Below are positions 1-11,769 of a DNA stretch of 64,000 bases, piece by piece. The stretch is from Chamaecyparis obtusa. Lineage: Eukaryota; Streptophyta; Pinopsida; Cupressales; Cupressaceae. The position numbers and the translations under genes were made by a program. The stretch lies in assembly GCA_027943335.1 (NCBI GenBank), contig BSBK01006389.1:1-64000 (forward strand), written 5' to 3'. The notes under the pieces were generated by a model. The model had not been told where the DNA came from and ran no database searches. It saw only the letters and a program-made list of their open reading frames with translations. Positions within the stretch are counted from its first letter, which is position 1, and every line of letters begins with the position of its first letter.

Positions 1-78
<78 letters not shown>

Positions 79-125
79 TCTCACATCATCCTATCTCTCC
101 CCCTTATCTACTCTCTCTCTTTCAT

Positions 126-183
<58 letters not shown>

Positions 184-231
184 ACATAATCCTATCTCTC
201 CCCCTTATCTACACTCTTCTCTTTCATTACC

Positions 232-267
<36 letters not shown>

Positions 268-273
268 TCACCC

Positions 274-333
<60 letters not shown>

Positions 334-437
334 CACCCTCCTCTCTCCCCTCATCTACTCTCTCTCTTTCATTACCCTCTCTCTCTCTCTCCTCACATCA
401 CCCTCTCTCTCACCCTTATCTAATATCTCTCTTTCAT

Positions 438-480
<43 letters not shown>

Positions 481-504
481 CCTTATCCACTCTCTCTCTT
501 TCAT

Positions 505-543
<39 letters not shown>

Positions 544-567
544 CCTTATCCACTCTCTCTCTTTCAT

Positions 568-605
<38 letters not shown>

Positions 606-833
606 ACATCACCCTCTCTCTCCCCCTTATCTACTATCTTTCTTTCATTACTCTCTCTCTCTCTCTCTTCTCACATCACCCTCTCTCTCCCGCTTACCTA
701 CTCTCTCTCTTTCATTACTCTCTCTCTCTCTCTCTAGAGTCAGAGAGTGAGAGAGAGAGATAAGGGAGAGAGAGAGAGAGTAGATAAGGGGGAGTGAGTA
801 GGTGATGAGAGAGAGAGAGGAGAGGGTGATGTT

Positions 834-895
<62 letters not shown>
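1..895. repeat. CT/CA minisatellite with inverted GA/GT arm
   Basis: Nearly pure CT dinucleotide with CA runs at about 246-267 and 295-331. It is organised as a minisatellite: short spacers of the type CCCCTTATCTACTCTC and CTTTCATTACC recur about every 60-120 bp up to about 720. At about 737 the composition flips to GA, with a GT run at about 838-865. The GA side carries GTAGATAAGGGGGAG, the complement of the CT-side spacer, so the two arms form an inverted repeat. Open frames here are only dipeptide repeats, not genes. Confidence 0.95.
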
Positions 896-901
<6 letters not shown>

Positions 902-1163
902 GTGAGAGCTAAGCTAAGTCTGTCGTAGAGATGGGGTTGAAACTGAGTGATTTTGTGATAAATGAGTAAAAACCCTTTGGGAATCCTTTTGCAAGCTTCG
1001 TTTGACCTTAGAAATCCATGATGGATTTTGGGAGGTAACCTTGCTAAATGCTTGCTGAATCCTGAAATTTGGCTAAGTTTGGAATTTTTCAAATCTAGAA
1101 TCTGCATGTTAACTCCTATGAAGTTGGAACCTATCCCAAACATCCTGAAAGCATTATATTTTA
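896..1163. other. Unassigned unique sequence
   Basis: Moderately AT-rich DNA between the microsatellite and a foldback. The open frame that spans it on the minus strand runs through the CT repeat and has no recognisable domain. I see no gene or transposon signature. Confidence 0.5.
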
Positions 1164-1249
1164 TAATTTATACAAATATAACTTAAAGTATGAGAATAAG
1201 AAATTAAAATTATCAAACTTATACTTAATTGTTATATTTGTATAAATTA
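1164..1249. repeat. 86-bp foldback (inverted repeat)
   Basis: Positions 1164-1182 and 1231-1249 are perfect 19-bp inverted repeats. Pairing continues imperfectly inward (AAGTATGAG against CTTATACTT) around a short AT-rich loop. It is too small for an autonomous transposon and could be a MITE relic or a small-RNA hairpin. A C9 tract and more CT repeat follow directly. Confidence 0.8.
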
Positions 1250-1312
1250 CCCCCCCCCTCTCTCTCTCTCTCACACATTATATAAATCATATCTTACATA
1301 GGACTCATGCCC

Positions 1313-1582
1313 TATGTAAATTTATGATTTTCATAGCGTGTGCGCGTTATGAAAATCATTAATTTACATAGTGTGTGCACGCTATGAAAATCATAAATTT
1401 ACATAGCGCGCATGCCCTATAGGGCGTGCACGCTTTGTAAAGGATTTGAATTTCCCAAGCCTAAGGCTTGGGCAACCCAAGCCATAGGGCACATGCCCTA
1501 TAGGGCACACACCCTTTAGTGCATGTGCACTATGCGCGATGGGGGGCCAAAAAGAAAAGTGGCATCTTTTTGGTCCCCCATC
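1313..1582. repeat. Cluster of palindromes and inverted repeats
   Basis: A 26-bp unit at 1313-1338 is the exact reverse complement of 1380-1405, and a third, 24/26-matching inverted copy lies at 1345-1370. Self-complementary CCCTATAGGG cores follow at about 1415 and 1497. A further hairpin spans 1538-1582, with 17-bp arms matching 16/17. CpG and GTGCAC/GCATGC motifs are enriched. The region could be a decayed foldback transposon. No coding potential is visible. Confidence 0.75.
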
Positions 1583-2229
1583 TTTGTGCACTTACCCTTA
1601 TTCTATCTATCATAATTGTTGCACTCTACTAATATTTTTTTTTCTACCTTGTTTTTTTTATTGCTCTATCAGATCACTGATGGGATCTATGGGTGGGAAC
1701 CATAAGTAGGATTTCCCATCTCCCCCCCCCTCCTGATGTGGTGGATCCCACTTCAAGTCTTGGTGTAGGGAGATAGGATGTGGATGTTTTGGGCTAGGAA
1801 GGTCCTCATCATCTTCTTAGTTGTCCTTCTATTCCCTTTGACTCATTTTTCTTGGAATAGGAACCAACTGCTTATTTGGGAAAGTTTTTGGGTGCCAGTT
1901 CACCCAAAATGGGAAACTCAACCTCTATTGTCCCATCCAACACTTCATACAAGGTTAATGGGACTACTATTTAGGTTCCTAATAAGTTCCTAAAATAGAC
2001 AATGATGGAGCTAGATTTATCTCTAGTGGGTAAGTTCCACTCCTTCCTTTTATTGATAAATTAATGAAATGGGTTTCTTCTCAATGGAATGTTAAGGGTA
2101 GTGTGATGATCAATGTCATGTCCAATAGTATTTTTCTCTTCATTTTTTTTAATAAGGTATATTTTCCTTATGTTCATATGTGAGGTCCTTGGACCTAGGT
2201 GATAAACTATCATAATATCCTTTCTCTTT

Positions 2230-3704
2230 GAAAAAACCCAATTTTGATGCTCAAAAAGATCTGGGAGTAGTTGCTCCTACTTGTATTTGACTTCTACGTC
2301 TTCCCTTGGAGTCTTAAAACTTTGAGGATTTTTTAGCTATTGTGGATTCCTTTGGTACCCTTATGGTAGTAGATAAGATAACTCAACAAAGGTTTTAAAT
2401 CCACTTTGCTTGGATTTGTGTTAAAGTGAAGGTCAACACAATCCTCCCTTCTTTTGTTACCCTTCAAGCCCATTTTGGTATGCGGAACCAACCTCTGACA
2501 TATGAGAATGCTTCAATTTTTTTTATCAGATATGAAATATGTTTAGATGCCCAAGCAACATATGTAAGTCCTAAAATTATAGAGAAAAAAACTCAGACAA
2601 GCTACTGGAGAATACCAACATCTAAAAAAATGAGGATAGAGGGGAAGTTCCCCCTTTGAATGACGAGATAGAAAATATTCTTAAATCAAGTAGGAAAAAG
2701 AAATATATATAATTTTACAACCCCATCCTCAAAGGGAGGATCGATCAAGATTCAAATGAATCCCAAGAGAATGTGACGAGAGAAAGGATCGATACCCAAA
2801 TTGAACAAAAGGATATAGAGGCTACACTAGTGGATGAAGGTGGACATGATAATTAGGAAACCTTTTTAGATGTGGATATTGGAACTTTTAGACAACTATA
2901 ATGATTCTCTTGATTAATCTAGTGGAGCCCCAAAGAATAAGATTGTAGGTTTGAACATTGTTAAAGCTAATGAGATGGTGATGTGCTCTACTTTAGGTCC
3001 TACTTAGGGTTTCCCTATCTTTTAATTAGTTTCTAACATAGAGAGAAATTATTTTGAGGTAGCTTTGGGTAACAAGAAGACCTCAGATCTAGTTTATTTT
3101 CACTCTAAGGTGATTAAAAAATATTCCAACAAAGACCAAGGCATTAAAATCCCTAAGGAAAATCTTTCTCTGTTATGGTTTTCATCCACCCCGCACTTTC
3201 AAAATATAGAAAAAACATAGAAGTGGAGGATTCTCAGATGGAATAGACTAATATTGGATACAAGGTAAAGAAGAAGAAGAAAGAAGATACAAAAAATTAA
3301 ACTAAGCATCAAAGACCTTAACAAAATGAATCCAGAGATAAAGAAATGTTGAGGGATGTGGAATGTAGGAAACAAAGAACCATTGATGGTTTCTCTGATT
3401 TGAGAAAAAGAAAGAAATAATAGGTTATGAAACTCCAAAATGGAGTAGGGTTTGAACATCTCAAGGTTGGGTTATTCTTTGTTAAATTGAGTTCATGAAT
3501 ATTATGTTGTGAAATATGAGAGACTTGAATAGTCAAGCCAAACAATACATGATTCAATATGCAATATAGGAATATGAGATTGATATTTTCCTTTTTAAGG
3601 AAACCAAAATGAAGGAAAAAGGTTTTAAGAAGATTTTTAATAAATTTTTAACTCTTGCTCAATGTTGATTCATGTGTGGTCAGTGATGCTGAGGGTGATT
3701 TTCT
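2230..3704 (+). pseudogene. L1-type LINE remnant (ORF1 and start of ORF2)
   Basis: Pieced together across stops, 2290-2660 reads as the end of a plant LINE ORF1. It has a DUF4283-like segment (an FGTL...DKIT stretch, then FAWICVKVKVN), followed by a QPLTYEN segment where the zinc-knuckle cysteines normally sit; these have been lost. From about 3497 the frame MNIM...MRDLNSQAKQ followed by EIDIFLFKETKMKEKGFKK matches the start of ORF2, the apurinic-type endonuclease with its LQETKM motif (here FKETKM). The element stops at 3704, where Copia-1 LTR sequence begins, so the rest of the endonuclease, the reverse transcriptase and the tail are missing. The first 500 bp of the stretch from 1680 may also belong to it, but I cannot align them. 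Many in-frame stops show it is long dead. Confidence 0.65.
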
Positions 3705-3977
3705 ATAGACTCATCAATAAGTTACCCAATGTATACCTTATCCTTATCTGTCATATCGATCTTGTCCTTATGTAGATATCTCATTTCTTCACCATTTCTT
3801 CCTTCTACATATGTTCAGATGTTTGTAACTATCATGATAAGTATAGTCAAAACTAGTTGACATCAATGACAACATATTAACTAATTTAATCATCTTACAT
3901 ATCACTTTAACAGCTCGGTGATCTCTAATCACTATCTCTTGAGTTCATCAAGTTATTCAATCAGTTGTAGGTCATCA
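3705..3977 (-). repeat. Copia-1 3' LTR, truncated
   Basis: It matches the high-coordinate end of the 5' LTR (about 15958-16230) closely, from the CATCAATAAGTTACCC stretch to the LTR end at TAGGTCATCA. Only about 273 of some 1527 bp remain. The missing part would lie at lower coordinates, where the LINE remnant now abuts. Confidence 0.88.
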
Positions 3978-3990
3978 ATCTCTCCCTTTG
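3978..3990 (-). promoter_or_regulatory. Copia-1 polypurine tract
   Basis: On the minus strand it reads CAAAGGGAGAGAT directly before the LTR start TGATGACC. This is the expected plus-strand DNA primer site. Confidence 0.75.
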
Positions 3991-4465
3991 GCATTGATGG
4001 CAACACAAACAATATGAAATATGCCATACCATACCAAACATTTGTTCTAAAACTATATAGATAAATGTTGTAGCTCGGTAAGCTCTCCCTAGCTTGATGT
4101 TTAATATGTTTAATCACTAAAAACAATATTTCATGCAGACTCTCCCTGCAGATTTGATCTTCTTCAGTTCTTTGATTCTTTCTCTCCTTGTAGTGGATAG
4201 ATGTTTCATTGAAATCTCTCTCCCAATATTTCATAGAAATCTCTCTCCCTTTGACAACAATTCCAAAAGAAAATAATCAACTCTTCAGCAACCAAGTAGT
4301 TCTCTATTGTTCGGTCCAGATCAAGTACCTTCATGTACTGATATACAATTTCTGTCTCAGCTTCCACAATCTTTCACAACCTTAGGAATCCTAAAGTGTG
4401 AGCTACATGCATCAACATGAATGATTTTCTGATAAAGTACAGGTTAATGCAACCTCCTGATCACC
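3991..4465 (-). other. Copia-1 3' non-coding region with a second purine tract
   Basis: Between the end of RNase H and the polypurine tract. It contains a second purine-rich block at about 4232-4252 (minus strand TTGTCAAAGGGAGAGA). Equivalent blocks occur in Copia-2, -3 and -4. No open frame has a recognisable domain. Confidence 0.6.
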
Positions 4466-7400
4466 TTAGTGACTAATAGACATGGGACGAACCCCTAGTC
4501 TAGTCCTCAAGTACTCAAAAGTTTCCTTCGGTAAGGGCTTGGTAAATATATCAACAAGTTGTTCCTTAGAATTCACAAACTCTAGTTTCACTTGCTTTTC
4601 TTGTACTTGTCCCCTCAAATAGTGATACTTAATAGATATGTGCTTTGTTTTTGAATGCATCACCAAATTCTTGGAAATGTTTATAGCACTTGTGTTGTCA
4701 CAATATATAATCATTGGATCAGTGATCACCTCATTCATTCCTTCCAATAATTATTTTATCCATGCAATATTTGAACAATTAGCAGTAGAAACAACATACT
4801 CTGTTGCAACATTAGACTAAGAAATACATGCTTATTTTTTACCTATCCATGTTACAAGTCTTTCACCCAAAAAGAATGCTCCACTGGTGTTACTCTTCTG
4901 ATCATCAATATTTCCAGCCCAATCTACATCAGTGTAAACTCGTAGTTCAAAATTTCCATCCTTTTTTTTACCATAAACCATAATCTTCAATTTTCTTCAA
5001 ATATCTCAGAATCCTTTTAACAACAGTTATATGTGATTCTTTAGGATTAGCAAAAAATCTTGCTACAATCCCAACAACATGTGCTATATCAGGCCTACTG
5101 TGTACCACATACATCAATTTTCCAATCATTGATCTATACAATATCTGATTTACCTCGATTGATTCATCATCTTTTGTCAACTTACATCCTATCACCATCA
5201 GTGTATGTACTAGTTTTGAATCTTCCATGCCAAAAGTCTTCAACACTTCCTTGATGTATTTTGATTGTGTTATGAAAATCCCATCAATTTGTTGTATAAT
5301 ATGCAAACCTAGAAAGAATTTAATCTCTCCAAATATTGACATTTCAAACTCTTTTCTCATTTCATCAGTAAAAGATTTGCAAATATTATCATGTCCTCCA
5401 AATATTATATCATCAACAAAAATTTCAAAAATCAGAATATTATCATCAGATTCTCCTTTCATATACAAATTGCTATTGTCACTTGTCCTCACAAAGCCAA
5501 TACTAATAAGATAAGCATGTAATGTTTCATACCATACTCTCAGTGCTTATTTCAGTCCATATAGAGCTTTGTGTAGTGTACATACAACATTCTTTTGATT
5601 TGGATCAACAAAACCTTTAGGTTGTTCTATGTAGACCTCTTCCTAAGGAATTCCATTTAGAAATGATGATTTCACATCCATTTGATATACAGTGAATCCT
5701 TTATGTGCAACATATGTAAGTAATATTTGGCCTCCTTCAAGTATTGCTACTAGTGCAAAAGTTTCACCATAGTCAATACCTTCTTCTTATGCATATCCCT
5801 TGCATACAAGTCTTTCTTTGTTCCTAGTCACTTCACCATTTTCATTCAAATTGTTTTTGAAAATCCACTTAGTACCAATTACATTTATATCTTTCGGTCT
5901 TGGTACCAATGTCCATGTTTTGTTTTTATCTATATGTTCAATTTCTTCATTCATTTCCTTAATCCATTCATCATTCTCAAGTGCATCTCTAACATTCTTA
6001 GGCTCAAATTCACATACTAAACATGTGTTCTGTCTTAACTTATTTTGTGTCATCATGCTAGCTTTCTTGTCTCCAATAATTTGGTTTTGTGAATGGTGTC
6101 TTCTAACAAATCTCGCTAGTACTTTCTCTCTTCTTTGCTCATCATTCAGTTCAAGTTCATTTTCTTCCTCGATAGCATCTTCCTAGTTCTTGGTTTTCAT
6201 TTATGATTCTCGGTAGCATTTTCCTATCACTTGGTGGAATCAGCCCGTGGCTTGGGTAGATAGTCTGGATGATCAATGTATGTGAACCTCCCATAGTCAT
6301 CTAGTTCCTTCCTACTTTCTTCATCATTATTCTCAACAAACTCATCAACTTTCACATTAGGACTTTCAATCATTTTGTTAGTAGCCTTGTTCAAACATTT
6401 ATATGCTTTTCTCTTAGTAGAATATCCTAGAAATATTTCTTCATCACCTTTAGAATCAAATTTACCATTTCTACCATCTTTTAGAATGTAACATCTGCTA
6501 CCAAAAATTCTGAAATAACTTACATTCAGTGTGTAGCCAAACTGTAGCTCATAAGGTGTCTTATTTGTAACTTTCTTCAGTTGAAATTGGTTCAATGTGT
6601 ATATAGCAGTGCTAACAGCCTCTCTCTAGTACATTTGTGCAACATCTTTCTCAATCATCAGTGTTCTAGCACAATCAACTATAGATCGATTCCTTCTTTC
6701 TGCAATACCATTTTGCTGTGATGTCCTCGGTGCAGAAACCTGTCTTTTAATTTAATTCCATGCTCATTACAAAAGTTAGTGAATTCATCAGAAATAAACT
6801 CACCTCCTCTATCAGATCTTAAGCATTTTAAATCTTTCTCAGTTTCCTTTTCAACTTTAGCTTTATACCACTTAAACAGTTTGAAAGCTTCAAATTTCTC
6901 TTTCAAAAACATAACTATCATCATCCTAGAGTAGTCATAAACAAATAAAATGAAATATTTTTCACCATAATAACTTTGAGTTCTCATAGGACCACATAAG
7001 TTAGTATGTACCAACTCCAAAATAGCTTTAGAAGAATAGTCTTTACTTTTAAAACTAGATTTAGTCATTTTTCTTTTCTAACATTAATTGCACATAACAT
7101 GGTCAAGTTTAGTTAGACTCGGTAAACCTCTAACTCTTCTCTTATTATTGATCTTAACCATGTTATCAAAATTCACATGATAGAGTCTCTTATGCAACAA
7201 CCACACATCTTCATTTCTAGCCAACAAACAAGAAGTTTCAGCATTGTCAAGATAAAATAGATTACCTTTGGATTGTTCACTAGTACCGACCAACTTTTCG
7301 GTTTCATCATAGATCTTCACCTTTCTACTTTCAAATGCAACTCGGTGACCTGAATTATTCAATTGTGCTACAATCAACATATTATAGGTAAGTCCTTTCA

Positions 7401-7608
7401 CCCAATATGCATTTTCACATCTAATCTTATTATTCAATAAGATAGATCCCTTTCCTTTCACTAGACAAGGTGTATCATTTCCCATTTTAACAAATCCTCT
7501 ATTATAATGTTCAAGGTATTCAAATTTATCCTCATCACCAGTGATATGATATGTACAACCACTATCAGTAATACATGTATCATTCTTGCTAAATTTAGAT
7601 ATAAGTGA
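4466..7608 (-). pseudogene. Copia-1 pol remnant (PR, INT, RT, RNase H)
   Basis: From high to low coordinates: an aspartic protease start with a TDSG motif near 7570; the GAG-pre-integrase segment with LLHKRLYH and a following MCN (about 7205-7084); the integrase core with LVHTNLCGPM and LRSDRGGEF (about 7040-6790); the conserved FRIFGSRCYI...FLGYSTKRKAYK segment (about 6510-6400); RT from the VIGTKWIFK motif (about 5880) to the active site, which reads FVDD near 5420; and RNase H ending in the copia signature LVDIFTKPLPK (about 4515). At least six stops or frameshifts break the frame, for example near 6610, 6720, 5785 and 5550, so no protein is made. The protease is cut from gag by Gypsy-1. 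Confidence 0.9.
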
Positions 7609-7613
7609 TGTTT

Positions 7614-8290
7614 TGGTGCAGAGAATAGAACAGAGGGGCCAAATGATGGCACACCCTACAGATCCAGCTTGCTCAATAACACATAGAAGAAACAACAACA
7701 CAGTGAGAGAGAGAAAGCATGATCATTGATATATTATCTTGATTCAAATTGATTCATACATGCTGGGCTGTAAGGCCTTCCCGGTTACGGCCAGATATTA
7801 CAATGAATTATAGAAGTCCTCAAACATGCGAGGATCTGCCAACAATCTTGTTTCTACTATCTTCTATCTTCTATCAAAACTGAATCCCTAAACTCTAACC
7901 AAACAACTATACTTATACAAGAGACTACCAAACTAAGTTGGCCTTTAGATCCATAATAAATAAAAGGAACAGTCAGATCTAGGACCACACACTTCCCAAT
8001 GATGAATACTAGCATTAAATCTCTGACCCATAATCAATGCACAAGTTGGCCTCAACAGAACTCAAAATAAACTACTCAGTAAGCAGGGATAACCGAGCCA
8101 CAGACAAGCATCGCCGAGTGCCAGTAAAACAACTGACCACCTAGGAGATAACTGACCAAACTTGGTAACCAAAGAAAACCGACCAACTACCGAGCTAGCT
8201 CGGTCAAAGAAGGAACCGAGCAACACAGACAAACTTCAAAATATTTTTGGTGACATAGGATTGCCAAGGACCTGAGATGCTCCTGCATTA
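7614..8290 (-). repeat. Gypsy-1 3' LTR
   Basis: Runs from TGGTGCAGAG to TCCTGCATTA and aligns along its whole length with 12897-13554. Its outer end is mutated: TTA here against the expected TCA. Confidence 0.93.
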
Positions 8291-8364
8291 GACACTTGGG
8301 GTTATTTTGAAATGATTCTCTAAATTATTCAGTAGGTATGGTCTGAGCTGCATCCAACTCAGAC

Positions 8365-8479
8365 TATGAAATCCATGAACTGTCTTCAATCGGTCTATTC
8401 TTCCACTTTACCAGATATTCCATATACTGTTTACCTCTTGTTATTTTGCTAACTCTTTGCTCCAAAATCTATTCAACTT
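8365..8479 (-). pseudogene. Gypsy-1 C-terminal chromodomain
   Basis: Downstream of the integrase the frame reads ILEQRVSKITRGKQYMEYL followed by VKWKNRPIEDSSW. This is the aromatic-cage pattern and VKWK core of a chromodomain and places the element among the chromoviruses. In that group the domain is thought to guide integration by binding modified histone H3. A TAG codon sits immediately after the SSWIS segment, and another stop separates it from the integrase tail. Confidence 0.85.
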
Positions 8480-8486
8480 CTTCATT

Positions 8487-11400
8487 CTACTTCTTAGGAT
8501 ACTCCATCAGTACTGTCATGTCTTCATCAGGTTCATGACACTCATACAAATTAGAAATGTTGAAAATTGGTGATATGTCCATGTCATCTGGTAACTCAAT
8601 CTCATATGCATTTCCACTGTCAAATTTCTTCAAAATCTTGCAAGGTCCAAACTTCTTTATCTTCATCTTCCCATATGTTAAAATAGGAAATCGACCTTTC
8701 TTCAAATGAACCATCACTTCATCACCAACATCAAAATTCTTATGTCTCCTTGATCTATCAGCTCTGTCTTTGTATTTCTGATTACTCTCTTCCAGTTTGA
8801 TTTTCACATCTTCATGTAATGTCTTCACGTACTCAAAAAACTTCACTCCTTCAGTACTTCTCTTACTTTCATCAGTAATGTCTCTCAAATCAGATATGCC
8901 TCTCGACTATATGCCATTCACAATCTCAAATGATGTTTTCCCAGTACTCCTATTCACTGAATTATTGTATGCAAACTCTACTTGTGCCAACAAAGAATCC
9001 AAATTACTAGGTGTGTCTCCAACTAAATATCTCAAAAGATTTCCCAAACTTCTATTTACAACTTCTGTCTATCCATTAGTTTGTGGGAGAAATGTAGAAC
9101 TATATTTCAACTTAGTGCCAAAATTCTTCCAAAGGGTCTTCCAAAAGTATCCAACAAATTTACTATCTCGGTCAGAGATAATACTCCTCGATAATCCATG
9201 TAATCTGACAATTTCCTTAAATAAAAGATCTGCTAGATGTATTGCATCTGATGTCTTTCTACAAGGTATAAAATGTGCCATCTTTGAAAATCTATCTACT
9301 ACAACAAATATAGAATCATTACCTCTTACTGTCTTTGATAAGCCAAGAACAAAATCCATACTGATGTCAATCCAAGGTTCCTCAGGTACAACAATCATTG
9401 TATACAATCCAGTATTCTGACTTACTCCTTTTGCAACTTGACAAATTCCACAACTTTTCACAAATTTCTGAACATCTTTATACAACTGTGGCCAAAAGTA
9501 TTTCTCCTTAAGAAAATTCAAAGTTTTATCAATACCAAAATGTCTAGCCAAACCACTTCTATGTTTCTCCTTTATCAAATTAGTTCTCATTTGTCCTCTC
9601 AGTATACATAACTGAATACCTTTAAACAACATACCTTCTTGAATGAAGTATTCTTCCCATTTTGTACTTGATTGATCTTGAATTGGTGCTCTGCACTTTC
9701 TCCATGGCTCAGAAAAATTAGGATTAGTTTCATACAAATCTCTCATCTCATCAAAACCAAGAACTTCAATTTTCATCTCGGTCATCAAAGATCTTCTTCT
9801 ACTCAATGCATCAACAACTCGATTAGTGACTCTGCTTTTATGTTTGATCACAAGTGTATAACTTTGCAAATACTCAACCCATTTCATATGTCTCTGATTC
9901 AACTTATTTTGACTACCCAAGTATTGTAAAGCCTTATGATCAGTATACAACACAATTTCACTTGGTATCAAATAATGTCTCCATTTCTTCAGTGGTTGAA
10001 CAATAGAATAGAATTCTTGATCATACACATAATATTTCCTTATAGCATCATTCAACTTTTCACTAAAGAAAGCAACAGGTTTACCTTCTTGACTCAACAC
10101 AACTCCAATTGCACTACCACTTGCATAACATTCCACTTGAAATACCTTATTGAAATCAGACAATGCTAGAATAGGCAATTTAGCAACCTTCTGCTTCAGA
10201 GTCTCAAAAATTTTATCAGCTCCATGTGTTCACTTGAATTCTCTTTTGTCTCCTCTCATAGTCTCAGTCATAGCATTACATATTGAACTGAAATTCCTTA
10301 TGAACTTTCGGTAAAAAATTTCCAAACCACGAAATGATCTTACCTCACTAGCATTCATAGGTGTAGGCCAATTTAGAATAGCTTCAACCTTTTTAGGATC
10401 CATCTTCAGATCATCAGCTGAAATCACAAATCCCAAATACACAATCTCCTCTTTCATGAATGAACACTTTTTCAGATTTATCAACAACTTTTCTTCTTTT
10501 AGTCTCAACAAAACTTGTCTAACATGCAACAAATGTTCTTCTCTGGTCTTACTAAATATCATAATATCATCAAGATGTACAATCACAAACTTATCCAAGA
10601 ATTTCTTCAAAACTTCATTCATTAACCTCATAAAAGTACTTGGTGCATTATTTAAACCAAAAGGCATAACCAATCACTCATACAAACCTTCTTTTGTCTT
10701 GAAAGCAGTCTTCCACTCATCTCCTTCTCTTATTCTGATATGATGACACCCACTTTTCAAATCAATCTTTGTAAAATACTTTTCTCCAGTCAAACTGTCC
10801 GTTATGTCATCCATTCTCGGTATAGGAAACCTATACTTCACTACTATTTTGTTGATTTCTCTAGAATCGGTACACATTCACCATTCTCCATTATTCTTAG
10901 GTGCCAATACCGTAGGTACTGCATAAGGACTCAAACTTTCTTTGATCAAACCTTTCTCCAGCAACCCTTGAATCTATCGGTTCAATTCCTGATTCTCGGT
11001 AGGTGTCAACCGATGAGGTGCCTTATTTGGTAAACTAGCTCCAAGGATTAGATCCATACAATGATCAATACTTCTCTTTGGTGGAAAATCATTAGGTACA
11101 TTATCATAAATGATATCACTGTACTCAGTGAGTAACTTATAAATCTCCTTAGGGATGCTATCCTCTATTTTCTTACTCGGTTTGGTAGGAATCACAGCAA
11201 AACATACATCATTCTTCTTCAAATCCTTAAAAAAATTTCTTCCTTCTATCAAGAAAAATTTCACAGATGTGCAAACATTACTAATAGGTTCTTCCATCAA
11301 AGGTAACAAGATTTGTTTTCTTGCATCAACCACAATAGTATACTTTTGCAATCTCCCATCATATATAGCATGCCTATCATTTTGCCAAGGTCTACCCAAC

Positions 11401-11768
11401 AAAATATGACAACAATCCATAGGCATGATATCATGCAACACCTTATCATAGTACTTTTCAATTTTTAAATTCACATAACATTATTTACGTACCAAGAGTG
11501 TATGCTCATCTTTGATCCATGAAATCTGATAGGGCTTCGGATGTTCCAATATTTCCAACTGTAATTTTGTGACCATCTCTTCAGATGCCAGATTCTCTGA
11601 GCTACCATTGTCAATGATTACCTTCCAAACTTTGTCATAAAATCTACATCTAGTCTTGAACAAACTTTTCCTTACCGGATCTTCCTTTTTTCTTTCATTC
11701 CACAGTGCTCTTATTACCATCAAGTTATTTTCCTTCTCAGGTTCATTCGATAACTCCTCTTGCACCAA
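8487..11768 (-). pseudogene. Gypsy-1 pol remnant (PR, RT, RNase H, INT)
   Basis: From high to low coordinates: an aspartic protease with IIDNGSSENL near 11610, where the catalytic D-S/T-G triad reads D-N-G; RT at about 10960-10230 with [25 protein letters not shown] and an active site reading HLDD near 10575 in place of YLDD; RNase H (ECYASGSAIGVVLSQ...LYTDHKALQYL, about 10140-9925); integrase with a zinc-finger region ending KSCGICQVAK (about 9440), catalytic MDF and ISDRDSKF (about 9370 and 9180); and a GPCKILKK...PDDMDISPIFNISNL tail (about 8660-8540). The longest open piece is 369 codons (9069-10178). Stops at about 10875, 10675, 10228, 9068 and 8910 inactivate it. Confidence 0.93.
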
Positions 11769-11769
11769 A

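Noticed and set aside
355..1143. Open frames of 70 and 142 codons on the minus strand
   Set aside because: They are translations of CT/GA repeats (Arg-Glu and Leu-Ser runs), not proteins.
8797..9420. 207-codon open frame on the plus strand
   Set aside because: It is antisense to the Gypsy-1 integrase, whose reading has catalytic motifs and clear homology.
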